A stretch of 64,000 nt of DNA from Mycobacterium shinjukuense (GCF_010730055.1 NZ_AP022575.1:1488001-1552000); one strand, 5' to 3'. Shown: positions 8,818 to 17,978, counted from the first letter of the stretch. The notes: a model not told the origin generated them from the sequence alone. Numbers and translations are program-made.

Positions 8818-9866
8818 TGGGCGCCGTGCTGGCGGTGCTGCTGGCGATCCTGCTGATCGGCGCCAACGCGTTCTTCGTCGGAGCGGAGTTCGCGCTGATC
8901 TCGGCCCGCCGTGACCGTCTGGAAGCGTTGGCGGAGCAAGGCCGGGCCAGCGCGGTCACCGTGATCCGGGCCGGCGAGCGGCTTCCTTTGATGCTGGCCG
9001 GAGCGCAGCTGGGTGTCACCGTCGCCTCGATCCTGCTCGGCCGCATCGGCGAACCCGCCGTCGCGCATTTGCTGCAGGCTATTTTCGGGCTCACCGGCAT
9101 ACCTCCGGCTCTGCTGCACACGATGTCGTTCGTGGTCGCTCTGGCGATCGTGGTGACGCTGCATGTGCTGCTGGGTGAGATGGTGCCGAAGAACATCGCG
9201 CTGGCCGGCCCGGAGCGAACAGCGATGCTGTTGGTCCCCCCCTACCTGGCCTATGTGCGGGCCGCCCGGCCGTTCATCGTGTTGTACAACACGTGTGCCA
9301 CCGCGATCCTGCGGTCACTCGGGGTGCAGCCCAAAGACGAACTCGACATCACGGTCTCCACGGTGCAACTGGGCGAGATGATCGCCGAATCGCTCTCCGA
9401 AGGCCTGCTGGATCGCGAAGAGCACACCCGGTTGACCCGGGCGCTGCGCATTCGCACCCGGGTGGTTGCCGATGTCGCGGTGCCCCTGGCCAACGTTCGG
9501 GCGGTGTCGGTGGCCGCGGCCGGCTCGGGGCCGACGGTCGGCGCGGTCGAGCGGGCCTTGGCCCGGACGGGCTACTCGCGGTTTCCGGTGGTGGATCGCG
9601 GCGGTGTTTTCCTCGGGTACCTGCACATCAAAGACGTGCTGGCGCTGGGTGATGATCCGCAAACCGTGATCGACCTGGGCGTTGTGCGCCCGTTGCCGCG
9701 GGTGCCCAAGTCGTTACCGCTGCCCGAAGCGCTGTCGCGGATGCGGCGCAGCAACAGCCATCTGGCGTTGGTGACCGCCGATGACGGTGCCGTGGTCGCC
9801 ATGGTGGCGCTGGAAGACCTGGTGGCAGACCTGGTTGGCACCATGCGGGACGGCACGCATCCGTGA
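8817..9866 (+). CDS. CNNM/CBS-domain membrane protein (Rv1841c-like)
   Basis: Second CNNM-type protein, 349 residues, translationally coupled to the first. It has an N-terminal membrane helix with the conserved NAFFVGAEFALISARRDRLE, further helices around 60-130 including LHVLLGEMVPKNIALAGPE, and a CBS pair at about 210-345 ending VVAMVALEDLVADLVGTM. It lacks the C-terminal CorC/HlyC domain of its neighbour, matching Rv1841c (345 aa). The pair probably arose by tandem duplication followed by domain loss. Likely role is cation (Mg/Co) homeostasis; the specific substrate cannot be told from sequence. Confidence 0.88.
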   Translation: MGAVLAVLLAILLIGANAFFVGAEFALISARRDRLEALAEQGRASAVTVIRAGERLPLMLAGAQLGVTVASILLGRIGEPAVAHLLQAIFGLTGIPPALLHTMSFVVALAIVVTLHVLLGEMVPKNIALAGPERTAMLLVPPYLAYVRAARPFIVLYNTCATAILRSLGVQPKDELDITVSTVQLGEMIAESLSEGLLDREEHTRLTRALRIRTRVVADVAVPLANVRAVSVAAAGSGPTVGAVERALARTGYSRFPVVDRGGVFLGYLHIKDVLALGDDPQTVIDLGVVRPLPRVPKSLPLPEALSRMRRSNSHLALVTADDGAVVAMVALEDLVADLVGTMRDGTHP

Positions 9867-10306
9867 CCGCCGTCGCTGACCTCGGTGTTGATCGCAGTCG
9901 CGGCATGAGGGCCGCCGCTGACCGTCGCGTCGAGCATGTTGGGGCAAACGCCGGATCTGGTGGCCCGCGGCCCATAGACTGGCCCTGCCCTGTTTGTGGT
10001 GGTCATGGCGGCAACGGCGCCCAGTGGTTCGGCCACGGCGGGGCTGGTGGGTCCGGCGGGCCCAGCGAGACCGATTCCGGCGGTACCGGCGGTAACGGCG
10101 GCACGGCCGCGCTGATCGGCGACGGCGGTGACGGCGGCACCGCCGGTGTCAGCGTGGCCGGCTTGCCCGGGACCGGCGGTAACGGCGGCAATGCCCGGTT
10201 GATCGGCGACGGCGGGGACGGCGGGCCGGGTGACTCCGCGGGACCCGGCGGCATCGGGGGCACCGGCGGGTCGCTGTTCGGTCAGAACGGGGCCAGCGGG
10301 GCGTAG
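9863..10306 (+). pseudogene. PE_PGRS remnant without PE domain (PE_PGRS34 position)
   Basis: From about 9990 the reading frame is made of GGxGGx repeats (GGTGGNGGTAALIGDGGDGG and similar) and ends in GGSLFGQNGASGA, the typical terminus of a PGRS protein. No PE domain (MSFV.. with YxxxE) precedes it. The frame can be read from a GTG at 9863 overlapping the stop of the upstream CBS gene, but the first 40 residues look like translated spacer. PE_PGRS34 (Rv1840c) occupies this position in M. tuberculosis, so this is most likely the last ~100 codons of a deleted PE_PGRS gene. Translation of the fragment cannot be excluded. Confidence 0.75.
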
Positions 10307-10516
10307 TCCGCCGATCGCCCGGCGCCTATGATCTGACCGGCCTCAGCGATCGCTGTTGAACACCGCGCCAGCGTTGCCAGCGCGCGTTCGGGCACGGCGC
10401 CATGCGGCGGCGGGCCACCTTGTTGGCCTATTGTGACCTGCTGTTGCGGGTCGCCGGATGCGGTGGTCGTGCCGTGGGCCGGTAGTCTGAGCTAATTGCC
10501 AGTGAGGGAGGAAGTG

Positions 10517-12712
10517 ATGACAGATCGCGTGTCGGTGGGCAACTTGCGCGTCGCACGGGTGCTCTACGACTTCGTGAACAACGAGGCCCTGCCTGGCACC
10601 GGGATCGAGCCGGACAGCTTCTGGGCGGGCGTCGACAAGGTCGTCACCGACCTCACCCCGCAGAACCGGGCCCTGCTGAACACCCGCGACGAGTTGCAGG
10701 CCCAGATCGACAAGTGGCACCGGCATCGGGTGATCGAGCCACTCGACATGCAGGCATATCGGCAGTTCCTCACCGACATCGGCTATCTGCTGCCGGAACC
10801 GGACGACTTCACCATCACCACCTCGGGGGTCGACGACGAGATCACCACAACCGCCGGCCCGCAGCTGGTGGTGCCGATCCTCAACGCGCGATTCGCGCTG
10901 AACGCGGCCAACGCGCGGTGGGGATCCCTCTACGACGCCCTGTACGGCACCGATGTCATCCCGGAAAGCGACGGCGCCGAAAAAGGCCGCGGCTACAACA
11001 AGGTTCGCGGCGACAAGGTCATCGCCTACGTGCGTGGATTCCTCGACAACAGCGTGCCGCTGGCGTCGGGCTCCTACGCCGAGGCCACCGGTTTCACGGT
11101 GCACGACGGGGCGCTGGTCGTGGCGCTGGCGGACGGGTCCACCGGGCTGGCCAACCCCGGTCAGTTCGCCGGCTACACCGGTGCGGCCGAATCACCGAGT
11201 TCGGTGCTCCTGGTCAACCACGGCTTGCACATCGAGATCCTGATCGACCCGCGGTCGCAGGTCGGTGCCACCGACCGCGCCGGAGTCAAGGACGTGATCC
11301 TGGAATCGGCGATCACCACGATCATGGACTTCGAGGACTCGGTGGCCGCGGTCGACGCCGATGACAAGGTGCTCGGCTACCGCAACTGGCTCGGCCTCAA
11401 CAAGGGCAATCTGGCCGCGGAAGTGGACAAGGACGGCTCCTCGTTCATCCGGGTGCTCAACCAGGACCGCGGGTACACCGCGCCCGACGGCAGCCAGTTC
11501 ATGCTGCCCGGGCGCAGCCTGTTGTTCGTTCGCAACGTCGGTCACCTGATGACCAACGACGCCATCGTCGACGCCGACGGCAACGAGGTGTTCGAAGGCA
11601 TCATGGATGCCCTGTTCACCGGCCTGATCGCGATCCACGGCCTGAAAGCCAGTGATGCCAACGGGCCGCTGGTAAACAGCCGCACCGGTTCGATCTACAT
11701 CGTCAAGCCCAAGATGCACGGGCCCGCAGAGGTGGCGTTCACCTGCGAGCTGTTCAGCCGGGTGGAAGACGTGCTGGGTCTGCCGCAGGGCACCCTGAAG
11801 GTCGGCATCATGGACGAGGAGCGGCGCACCACCCTCAACCTGAGGTCGTGTATCAAGGCCGCCGCCGACCGGGTGGTCTTCATCAACACCGGCTTCCTGG
11901 ACCGCACCGGCGACGAGATCCACACCTCGATGGAGGCCGGCCCGATGGTGCGTAAGGGCACCATGAAGAGCCAGCCGTGGATCTTGGCCTACGAGGACAA
12001 CAACGTCGACGCCGGCCTGGCCGCTGGGTTCATCGGCCGTGCCCAAATCGGCAAGGGTATGTGGACCATGACCGAGCTGATGGCCGACATGGTCGAGCAG
12101 AAGATCGCCCATCCCCGCGCCGGCGCCACCACCGCCTGGGTGCCCTCGCCCACCGCCGCCACGTTGCACGCGATGCACTACCACCAGGTCGACGTGGCCG
12201 CCGTGCAACGGGAGCTGATGGGCAAGAGGCGTGCCACCGTCGAACAGCTGTTGACCATTCCGCTGGCCAAGGAACTGGCCTGGGCGCCCGAGGAGATCCG
12301 CGAGGAGGTGGACAACAACTGCCAGTCCATCCTCGGCTACGTGGTGCGCTGGGTCGAGCAGGGCGTCGGCTGCTCGAAGGTGCCCGATATTCACAATGTG
12401 GCGCTCATGGAGGATCGCGCCACCCTGCGGATCTCCAGCCAGTTGCTGGCCAACTGGCTGCGGCACGGCGTGATCACGAGCGAGGACATCCGCGCCAGCC
12501 TGGAACGGATGGCGCCGCTGGTGGACCGGCAAAACGCCGGCGACCCGGCCTATCGCCCGATGGCGCCCAACTTCGACAACAGCATCGCCTTCCTGGCCGC
12601 GCAGGACCTGATCCTGTGCGGCGGGCAGCAGCCCAGCGGATACACCGAACCGATCCTGCACCGCCGTCGGCGCGAGTTTAAGGCCCGGACCGGTGACGAT
12701 GCGGGCCGTTAG
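10517..12712 (+). CDS. glcB: Malate synthase G
   Basis: Condenses glyoxylate and acetyl-CoA to malate in the glyoxylate shunt. 731 residues, against 741 for M. tuberculosis GlcB; the two appear co-linear up to HRRRREFKAR and differ only in the tail. The Mg2+ and catalytic residues known from the M. tuberculosis structure (Arg339, Glu434, Asp462, Asp633) therefore fall at the same numbers. Recognisable segments include LINH-type VNHGLHIEILID, TTIMDFEDSVAAVD and GIMDEERRTT. The ATG at 10517 follows GGGAGGAAG. Oddity: the last seven residues (TGDDAGR) and the stop codon are encoded inside the first copy of the 81-bp repeat. Confidence 0.97.
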   Translation: MTDRVSVGNLRVARVLYDFVNNEALPGTGIEPDSFWAGVDKVVTDLTPQNRALLNTRDELQAQIDKWHRHRVIEPLDMQAYRQFLTDIGYLLPEPDDFTITTSGVDDEITTTAGPQLVVPILNARFALNAANARWGSLYDALYGTDVIPESDGAEKGRGYNKVRGDKVIAYVRGFLDNSVPLASGSYAEATGFTVHDGALVVALADGSTGLANPGQFAGYTGAAESPSSVLLVNHGLHIEILIDPRSQVGATDRAGVKDVILESAITTIMDFEDSVAAVDADDKVLGYRNWLGLNKGNLAAEVDKDGSSFIRVLNQDRGYTAPDGSQFMLPGRSLLFVRNVGHLMTNDAIVDADGNEVFEGIMDALFTGLIAIHGLKASDANGPLVNSRTGSIYIVKPKMHGPAEVAFTCELFSRVEDVLGLPQGTLKVGIMDEERRTTLNLRSCIKAAADRVVFINTGFLDRTGDEIHTSMEAGPMVRKGTMKSQPWILAYEDNNVDAGLAAGFIGRAQIGKGMWTMTELMADMVEQKIAHPRAGATTAWVPSPTAATLHAMHYHQVDVAAVQRELMGKRRATVEQLLTIPLAKELAWAPEEIREEVDNNCQSILGYVVRWVEQGVGCSKVPDIHNVALMEDRATLRISSQLLANWLRHGVITSEDIRASLERMAPLVDRQNAGDPAYRPMAPNFDNSIAFLAAQDLILCGGQQPSGYTEPILHRRRREFKARTGDDAGR

Positions 12713-12932
12713 CGGCCCGCTGTGGGGGCACCTCCCGCTTGCGGGGGAGAGCCGGGCCCATTGGACTGCGCCGGTGACGATGCGGGCCGTTAGCGGCCCG
12801 CTGTGGGGGCACCTCCCGCTTGCGGGGGAGAGCCGGGCCCATTGGACTGCGCCGGTGACGATGCGGGCCGTTAGCGGCCCGCTGTGGGGGCACCTCCCCC
12901 TTGCGGGGGAGAGCCGGGCCCATCGGACTGCG
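12690..12932 (+). repeat. Three tandem 81-bp repeats (MIRU-like)
   Basis: Three consecutive 81-bp units start at 12690, 12771 and 12852. Units 1 and 2 are identical; unit 3 has two substitutions. Each unit contains two inverted repeats: GCGGGCCG-ttag-CGGCCCGC (a perfect 8-bp stem) and CTCCCGC-tt-GCGGGGGAG. Unit 1 supplies the end and stop codon of glcB; unit 3 ends 52 bp before the next start codon. Position at a gene junction, length and tandem copy number resemble the mycobacterial interspersed repetitive units (MIRU) of M. tuberculosis. The repeat also forms an uninterrupted 27-residue-periodic reading frame, probably incidental because 81 is divisible by three. Confidence 0.95.
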
Positions 12933-12984
12933 CCGGTGCGTTGTTTGTCGACAAGCGAGCACCCGCGACTGAGAGGACCGCGCA

Positions 12985-15084
12985 ATGGGTAGGCATAGCA
13001 AGCCCGACCCGGAGGACTCCGCCGACGACGCGTCGGGTGAACCCCTTATCGACCAGCGGTGGGTGCCGGGCTACCGGGCCGAAGACCGGCCGCGCGAGGG
13101 TGACCAGGAGGGTGTCGGCCACGACGGGGATTGGGCCGCGCCGTGGGCCGCTGCCAACGCTCCAGCCGGCTACCAGGGCGCGGACCGTGCGACTGACGAA
13201 ACGCCGTCCACCGATGAACGGGCCGGCCACTTCTCGGGCGACGACCGCTATTTCGGTGAGGGCGGCAGCATCGGCGAGCACCCAGAGTTTCGGCCGGAAG
13301 GCCAGGGTTCGCCGCCGCTGTTCCGCGACGCCGGTCATCGCGGGTCCGACGGGTGGCAGGGTGGCCACCGCAGCACCGGGGGGCGGCGGGGAGTCAGCAT
13401 CGGCGTCATCGTGGCCCTCGTCACGGTCGTTGTGGTGGTGGCCGGGGTGATCCTGTGGCGGTTCTTCGGCGACGCGTTGTCCCACCGCTCCCACCTTTCG
13501 GCCGCACGCTGCGTGGGAGGCAAGGATACGGTTGCCGTCATCGCCGACCCGTCGATCGCCGACCAGGTGACGGATCTGGCCGAGGGCTACAACGCATCCG
13601 CCGGTCCGATCGGTGACCGATGTGTCGCGGTGGCCGTCAAACCCGCAAGCTCGGACGCCGTCATCAGTGGATTCATCGGCAAATGGCCCGCAGAACTGGG
13701 CGGCCAGCCGGGAGTGTGGATTCCCGGCAGCTCGATTTCGGTGGCCCGACTCGCCGGCGCCGCGGGTCAGCAAACCATCAGCGACAGCCGTTCGTGGGTG
13801 GCCTCGCCGGTGCTGCTGGCCGTCCGGCCGGAACTCCAGCGGGCCCTGTCCAACCAGAACTGGGCGGCGTTACCCGGCCTGCAGACGAATCCTAATTCGT
13901 TGGCCGGGTTGGGCCTGCCGGCGTGGGGGTCGCTGCGGTTGTCGCTGCCGATCACCGGCAATGGCGACGCCTCGTTCTTGGCCGGCGAGGCGGTGGCGGC
14001 CGCGTCGGCGCCCGCTGGTGCGCCACCAACCGCGGGCAGCGGCGCGGTGCGCACCTTGATGGGCGGGCAACCCAAGCTCGCCGACGACTCGCTCACCGAG
14101 GCGATGAACGCGCTGCTCACACCGGGCGATGTGGCGGCAGCGCCGGTGCACGCGGTGATCACCACCGAGCAGCAGCTGTTCCAGCGCGGCCAAACGTTGC
14201 CAGACGCCAAGAGCGAGTTGGGATCCTGGCTGCCACCCGGGCCGGTGGCGGTGGCCGACTATCCCACGGTGCTGCTCAGCGGTTCTTGGCTGTCGTCCGA
14301 GCAGACCACGGCGGCCAGCGCGTTCGCCAGATACCTGCGCAAGCCCGAGCAACTCGCCAAGCTGGCCAAAGCGGGATTCCGGGTCAACGGCGTCAAGCCG
14401 CCGAGCAGCCCGGTCACCAGCTTTGCGGCGCTGCCCGCGGCGTTGTCGGTCGGTGACGACGGAATGCGCGCCACGCTGGCCGACACCATGGCCATACCGT
14501 CGAGCGGCGTGGCGGCGACCATCATGCTGGATCAATCCATGCCCACCGATGACGGCGGTAAAAGCCGGCTGGCCAACGTGATCACGGCGCTCGGCAACCG
14601 CATCAAGGCGCTGCCGCCCACCTCGGTGATCGGGCTGTGGACGTTCGACGGTCACGAGGGCCGAACCGAGGTCCCCGCCGGGCCGCTGGCCGACCAGGTC
14701 AACGGCCAGCCCCGCGCGGCGGCTCTGCTGGCCGCGCTGGACAAACAATATTCCTCCGGCGGCGGCGCGGTGTCGTTCACCACGCTGCGCATGATCTACC
14801 AGGAGGCATTGGCCAATTTCCGTGCCGGTCAACAGAATTCGGTGCTGGTCATCACCAGTGGTCCGCACACCGACCGGACCCTCGACGGTGCCGGGCTGGA
14901 GGAGTTCATTCGCACCAGCGCCGACCCCGCCAAACCGGTCGCGGTCAACGTCATCGACTTCGGCGACGACCCCGACCGGCCAACCTGGGAAGCAGTCGCC
15001 CGGCTCAGCGGCGGCAGCTACCAGAACCTGACGACGTCGGCCTCCCCCGACCTGGCTACCGCGATCAACATCTTCTTGAGCTGA
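12985..15084 (+). CDS. Membrane-anchored solute-binding/VWA domain protein (Rv1836c-like)
   Basis: A 699-residue protein (Rv1836c 677) with a long, charged, disordered N-terminus (about 1-130), one transmembrane helix at about 136-158 (GVIVALVTVVVVVAGVILW), an extracytoplasmic region resembling a periplasmic substrate-binding fold (about 170-480), and a C-terminal von Willebrand factor A-like domain (about 510-699) beginning ATIMLDQSMPTDD. The canonical MIDAS DxSxS is altered to DQSMP, so metal binding is doubtful. ATG at 12985 follows GAGAGGA. No enzymatic role can be assigned; a cell-envelope adhesion or scaffold role is an inference. Confidence 0.85.
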   Translation: MGRHSKPDPEDSADDASGEPLIDQRWVPGYRAEDRPREGDQEGVGHDGDWAAPWAAANAPAGYQGADRATDETPSTDERAGHFSGDDRYFGEGGSIGEHPEFRPEGQGSPPLFRDAGHRGSDGWQGGHRSTGGRRGVSIGVIVALVTVVVVVAGVILWRFFGDALSHRSHLSAARCVGGKDTVAVIADPSIADQVTDLAEGYNASAGPIGDRCVAVAVKPASSDAVISGFIGKWPAELGGQPGVWIPGSSISVARLAGAAGQQTISDSRSWVASPVLLAVRPELQRALSNQNWAALPGLQTNPNSLAGLGLPAWGSLRLSLPITGNGDASFLAGEAVAAASAPAGAPPTAGSGAVRTLMGGQPKLADDSLTEAMNALLTPGDVAAAPVHAVITTEQQLFQRGQTLPDAKSELGSWLPPGPVAVADYPTVLLSGSWLSSEQTTAASAFARYLRKPEQLAKLAKAGFRVNGVKPPSSPVTSFAALPAALSVGDDGMRATLADTMAIPSSGVAATIMLDQSMPTDDGGKSRLANVITALGNRIKALPPTSVIGLWTFDGHEGRTEVPAGPLADQVNGQPRAAALLAALDKQYSSGGGAVSFTTLRMIYQEALANFRAGQQNSVLVITSGPHTDRTLDGAGLEEFIRTSADPAKPVAVNVIDFGDDPDRPTWEAVARLSGGSYQNLTTSASPDLATAINIFLS

Positions 15085-15179
15085 TCGCCCGACGGCCCGA
15101 TGATCAGACGCTGCGGTTCGGATGCGGCCTGGTACACCATCCACGGCCCGCAGCCCCCTACCCGAGATTTCGCGGCATG

Positions 15180-15859
15180 CGGTATCAGACCCGCTATCAC
15201 CGGTCGATGGAGTTGCGCAGGCCCGTGCGGATGCTCTTCGGGGGCAAGCCCTTCCAGCACATCGCCGCAGATAAGCGGCGCCGGAGACGTTTCGTTGCCA
15301 GCGGCTACGCCTGGGTCGATGCGGATGTGCGCGGGTCGGGCGCGTCGTACGGTGCCCGGGTGTGCGAATGGTCGCCGGACGAGATCCGTGACGGCGCCGA
15401 GATCGTCGACTGGATGTGCGCCAACCGTGGTGCAACGGCAAAGTCGGTGCAAGACGACCATGACCGCTCGCTGCGGGACGGGGCCGTCGCCGCGCATCGC
15501 GACGACTACGACGTTCACAAGCAGGCGGTGTCGCTGACGTTCCGTGACGACGCGGACCGTCGGAACCCCCGCCTCGAGCCGATCGGTGCGCCCATCGACG
15601 TGGGCAGCATCAACGTGATCAGCCCGCACAACTATTGGCGCGACATCGCGGCCTCGGGGGCGGCCATCTACAGCTACAGCGGCTGGTTCGACGTCGGGTA
15701 TGCGCATTCGGCTTCCAGCCGGGGCACCGCATCCGTGTCGCCGTCGCCGGCGCCGACGCGAGCCACTTCACGATCCTCCCCGGCGGACCACCGACCGTGC
15801 GCGTCCACCGCAGCCGGCCGCATGCGTCCCGCGTCGACCTGCCCGTCGCGCGGCCTTAG
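15180..15859 (+). pseudogene. Decayed CocE/X-Pro dipeptidyl-peptidase-type hydrolase (Rv1835c relic)
   Basis: Pieces of a CocE/NonD-family serine hydrolase are visible. Around 15200-15430 one reads VASGYAWVDADVRGSGASYGAR and SPDEIRDGAEIVDWM, the lead-in to the nucleophile. The expected GTSYGG nucleophile segment is missing and replaced after about 15430 by unrelated residues joined to the later VSLTFRDDADRRNP and HNYWRDIAASGAAIYSYSGWFD segments. A frameshift near 15700 moves the last piece (GHRIRVAVAGADASHF, SRVDLPVARP) into another frame. Rv1835c has 628 residues; only about 220 remain. The active site is lost, so the gene is non-functional. Confidence 0.88.
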
Positions 15860-15920
15860 CCGGGAGCGGCGGCCCTGCGGGTCAGCCGGACCCGGCGGCA
15901 CCCCGCGGCAGCGGGCGGGC

Positions 15921-16147
15921 GTGAGCGCCGACCGCATTCGAGCCCTTCGTGAACGGGCCGCATGGACCCCGGCGCAACTCGCCCACGCCACCGGCATTGC
16001 GCAACCGCACCCGTCGGCCTACGAAAGCGGAGCACGGACGGTGACTCCGCAAGTCTTGGACAGGATCGAGGAGGCGACGCGGGTTCGCCGGATCGCCTTA
16101 CCTAGGCGGCGGAGTTGAAGCGCTACATCGAGGAGATGCTGGGCTAA
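15921..16147 (+). pseudogene. Short XRE-type HTH protein, frameshifted
   Basis: From a GTG at 15921 the frame encodes SADRIRALRERAAWTPAQLA, then ATGIAQPHPSAYESGARTV and DRIEEATR, a clear Cro/CI (XRE, HTH_3) helix-turn-helix of about 60 residues. The frame stops at 16118. In the neighbouring frame the sequence continues as AELKRYIEEMLG and stops at 16147, a more natural ending, so a small indel near 16100 has probably broken the gene. It could be an orphan antitoxin-type regulator. No partner toxin is visible, and M. tuberculosis has no gene here that I recognise. Confidence 0.6.
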
Positions 16148-16210
16148 CGTCGACGTCCACGCCACCGCGGTAATCGGCGGCGTTGAGCGCCCCACGGTGG
16201 CCGAGCTGGG

Positions 16211-17077
16211 CTATCCGATCAGCAGGGACAGCGCGGCGTCGGCGTAGGCCTTCGGATCCTCGACCTGCGGGTAGTGCCCCAACCCGGGTAGCTCAATGAC
16301 GTGTGCGGAGGGACGCAGTTCCCGAAGCCCGGCGAGCACGGTCGTGGTGGCCACCGGATCGCGCAGGCCCCACACGAAGCCCAGCGGTTTGGGCCAATCG
16401 CGCACGGCGCCGTGCCAGCGGTGCGCATACCGCACCCGCTCGTCGAGGTAGCTGATGAGCAGGTGCGGTATGCGGTGGCCGTCGTTGTGGCACAACAGCT
16501 CCCACTGGGCTTGGGCCTCCTGCGCCGACAGCGGGTGCTCCGGTGAAAAAAGCCGGCCAAAACCTCGGGTGAAGCCCCCACGGCTGACCAGCCGGGCCGC
16601 GACCGGGCCCAGCGGGCCGCGCAGCACCCGCTGGATCGGCCGCAGGCTGGCCCGCTCCAGGATCACGCTGCCGTTGCTCAGCACCGCTCGTCGCAGCTCG
16701 AACGGCAGGCGGCCGTCCAGGTCACGGGCGAGCAGCTCGGTGGTCACCGACGTGCCCATGTCGTGCGCGAGCACGACGACCGGGCCGGTCACGGTTTCGG
16801 CGACCACCGTCTCCACCAGATCTGCCTGCTCCAGCAGGCTGTAGCGGTGCGGGCGCGGCTTGTCCGACAAGCCGAAGCCCAGGAAGTCCATCGTCAGCCA
16901 GGCCTGGCCGGCCAGGTGCGGAACCACCGCCCGGAAATCGAACGAGCTGGACGGATAGCCATGCAGCAGCAGGACGGTCGGCGTGTCGCCACGCCCCGAG
17001 CGGACGAACACCTGTCCGGCCGCCGTCTGCAACCAGCGGCCGCCGTCACGCCACTCTCGGACATTCGGTGTTGTCAC
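16211..17077 (-). CDS. lipZ: Alpha/beta hydrolase with Asp nucleophile (LipZ, Rv1834-like)
   Basis: 288 residues, equal to Rv1834 (LipZ). Alpha/beta hydrolase fold with the oxyanion-hole segment LLLHGYPSSS at 37-45 and a C-terminal GLGHYPQVEDP His region near 265. The nucleophile elbow reads AHDMGTS with Asp106 where a lipase would have Ser in GxSxG. HDxG elbows are characteristic of haloalkane dehalogenases, fluoroacetate dehalogenases and epoxide hydrolases, so the annotation lipase is questionable. The GTG start at 17077 is 40 bp from the divergent dehalogenase gene. Substrate unknown. Confidence 0.85.
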   Translation of the reverse strand: MTTPNVREWRDGGRWLQTAAGQVFVRSGRGDTPTVLLLHGYPSSSFDFRAVVPHLAGQAWLTMDFLGFGLSDKPRPHRYSLLEQADLVETVVAETVTGPVVVLAHDMGTSVTTELLARDLDGRLPFELRRAVLSNGSVILERASLRPIQRVLRGPLGPVAARLVSRGGFTRGFGRLFSPEHPLSAQEAQAQWELLCHNDGHRIPHLLISYLDERVRYAHRWHGAVRDWPKPLGFVWGLRDPVATTTVLAGLRELRPSAHVIELPGLGHYPQVEDPKAYADAALSLLIG

Positions 17078-17117
17078 ACCTCGGGCATACCATCGTGAGC
17101 GTTCTCAAAGGAGGGTA

Positions 17118-17978
17118 ATGAGCATCGATTTCACACCGGATCCGGCGCTGTATCCGTTCGCGTCACGCTGGTTCGGCGGCTCACGCGGCCGCATGCATTA
17201 CGTCGACGAGGGAGAGGGTCCGCCGATCCTGTTGTGCCACGGCAATCCGACGTGGAGCTTCCTGTATCGCGACATCATCGTCGCGCTGCGGGACCGGTTC
17301 CGCTGCATCGCCCCCGACTATCTCGGCTTCGGGCTGTCGGAGCGTCCCGACGGTTTCGGGTACACGATCGACGAGCACGCGCGCGTGGTCGGCGAGTTCG
17401 TCGACCACCTCGGCCTGGACGGCTACCTGACGATGGGTCAGGACTGGGGCGGGCCGATCGGCATGGCGGTCGCGGTCGAGCGGGCCGATCGGGTGCGCGG
17501 CATCGTGTTGGGCAACACCTGGTTCTGGCCGGCGGACACGCTGGCGATGAAGGCCTTCAGCAGGATCATGTCCAGCCCACCGCTGCAGCACGCGATTGTG
17601 CACCGCAATTTCTTTGTGGAGCGGTTGATTCCGGCGGGAACCGAGCGACGGCCGAGCGAGGCGGTGATGGCGCACTACCGGGCGGTGCAGCCGGACGCCA
17701 AGGCACGGCTGGGGGTAGCCCAGATGCCCAAGCAGATCCTGGCCGCTCGCCCCCTGCTGGAGCGGCTCGCCCGCGACGTTCCGGCGAAGCTGGGCGCCAA
17801 GCCCACCCTGCTGGTGTGGGGCATGAAGGATCTCGCGTTTAGGCCGGGCCCGACGCTTCCGCGGATGCGCGAGACCTTTCCCGATCACGTCCTCGTCGAG
17901 TTACCCCGGGCCAAACACTTCATCCAGGAGGACGCGCCGGACGCGATTGCGGCGGCGATCATCGAGCGCTTCGGCTGA
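17118..17978 (+). CDS. dmbC: Haloalkane dehalogenase-like alpha/beta hydrolase (Rv1833c/DmbC type)
   Basis: Hydrolyses carbon-halogen bonds in characterised relatives, giving an alcohol and halide. 286 residues, as in Rv1833c. The halide-binding HGNPTWS is at 41-47, the nucleophile Asp109 with the halide-stabilising Trp110 in GQDWGG, and the catalytic His in RAKHFIQED near 267. The ATG at 17118 follows the strong ribosome-binding site AAAGGAGGG at 17107-17115. It is divergent from the lipZ homolog, with only 40 bp between the start codons, so the promoters must overlap the start regions. Natural substrate in mycobacteria is unknown. Confidence 0.9.
   Translation: MSIDFTPDPALYPFASRWFGGSRGRMHYVDEGEGPPILLCHGNPTWSFLYRDIIVALRDRFRCIAPDYLGFGLSERPDGFGYTIDEHARVVGEFVDHLGLDGYLTMGQDWGGPIGMAVAVERADRVRGIVLGNTWFWPADTLAMKAFSRIMSSPPLQHAIVHRNFFVERLIPAGTERRPSEAVMAHYRAVQPDAKARLGVAQMPKQILAARPLLERLARDVPAKLGAKPTLLVWGMKDLAFRPGPTLPRMRETFPDHVLVELPRAKHFIQEDAPDAIAAAIIERFG

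Noticed and set aside
11192..12985. 597-codon open frame antisense to glcB
   Set aside because: Composition is that of a GC-rich shadow frame; the + strand encodes a fully conserved malate synthase, and the antisense product has no recognisable domain.
12693..12992. 99-codon frame with a 27-residue period across the tandem repeats
   Set aside because: It exists because 81 is a multiple of three; no ribosome-binding site or family similarity, and the repeat also lies at other junctions without preserving this frame.
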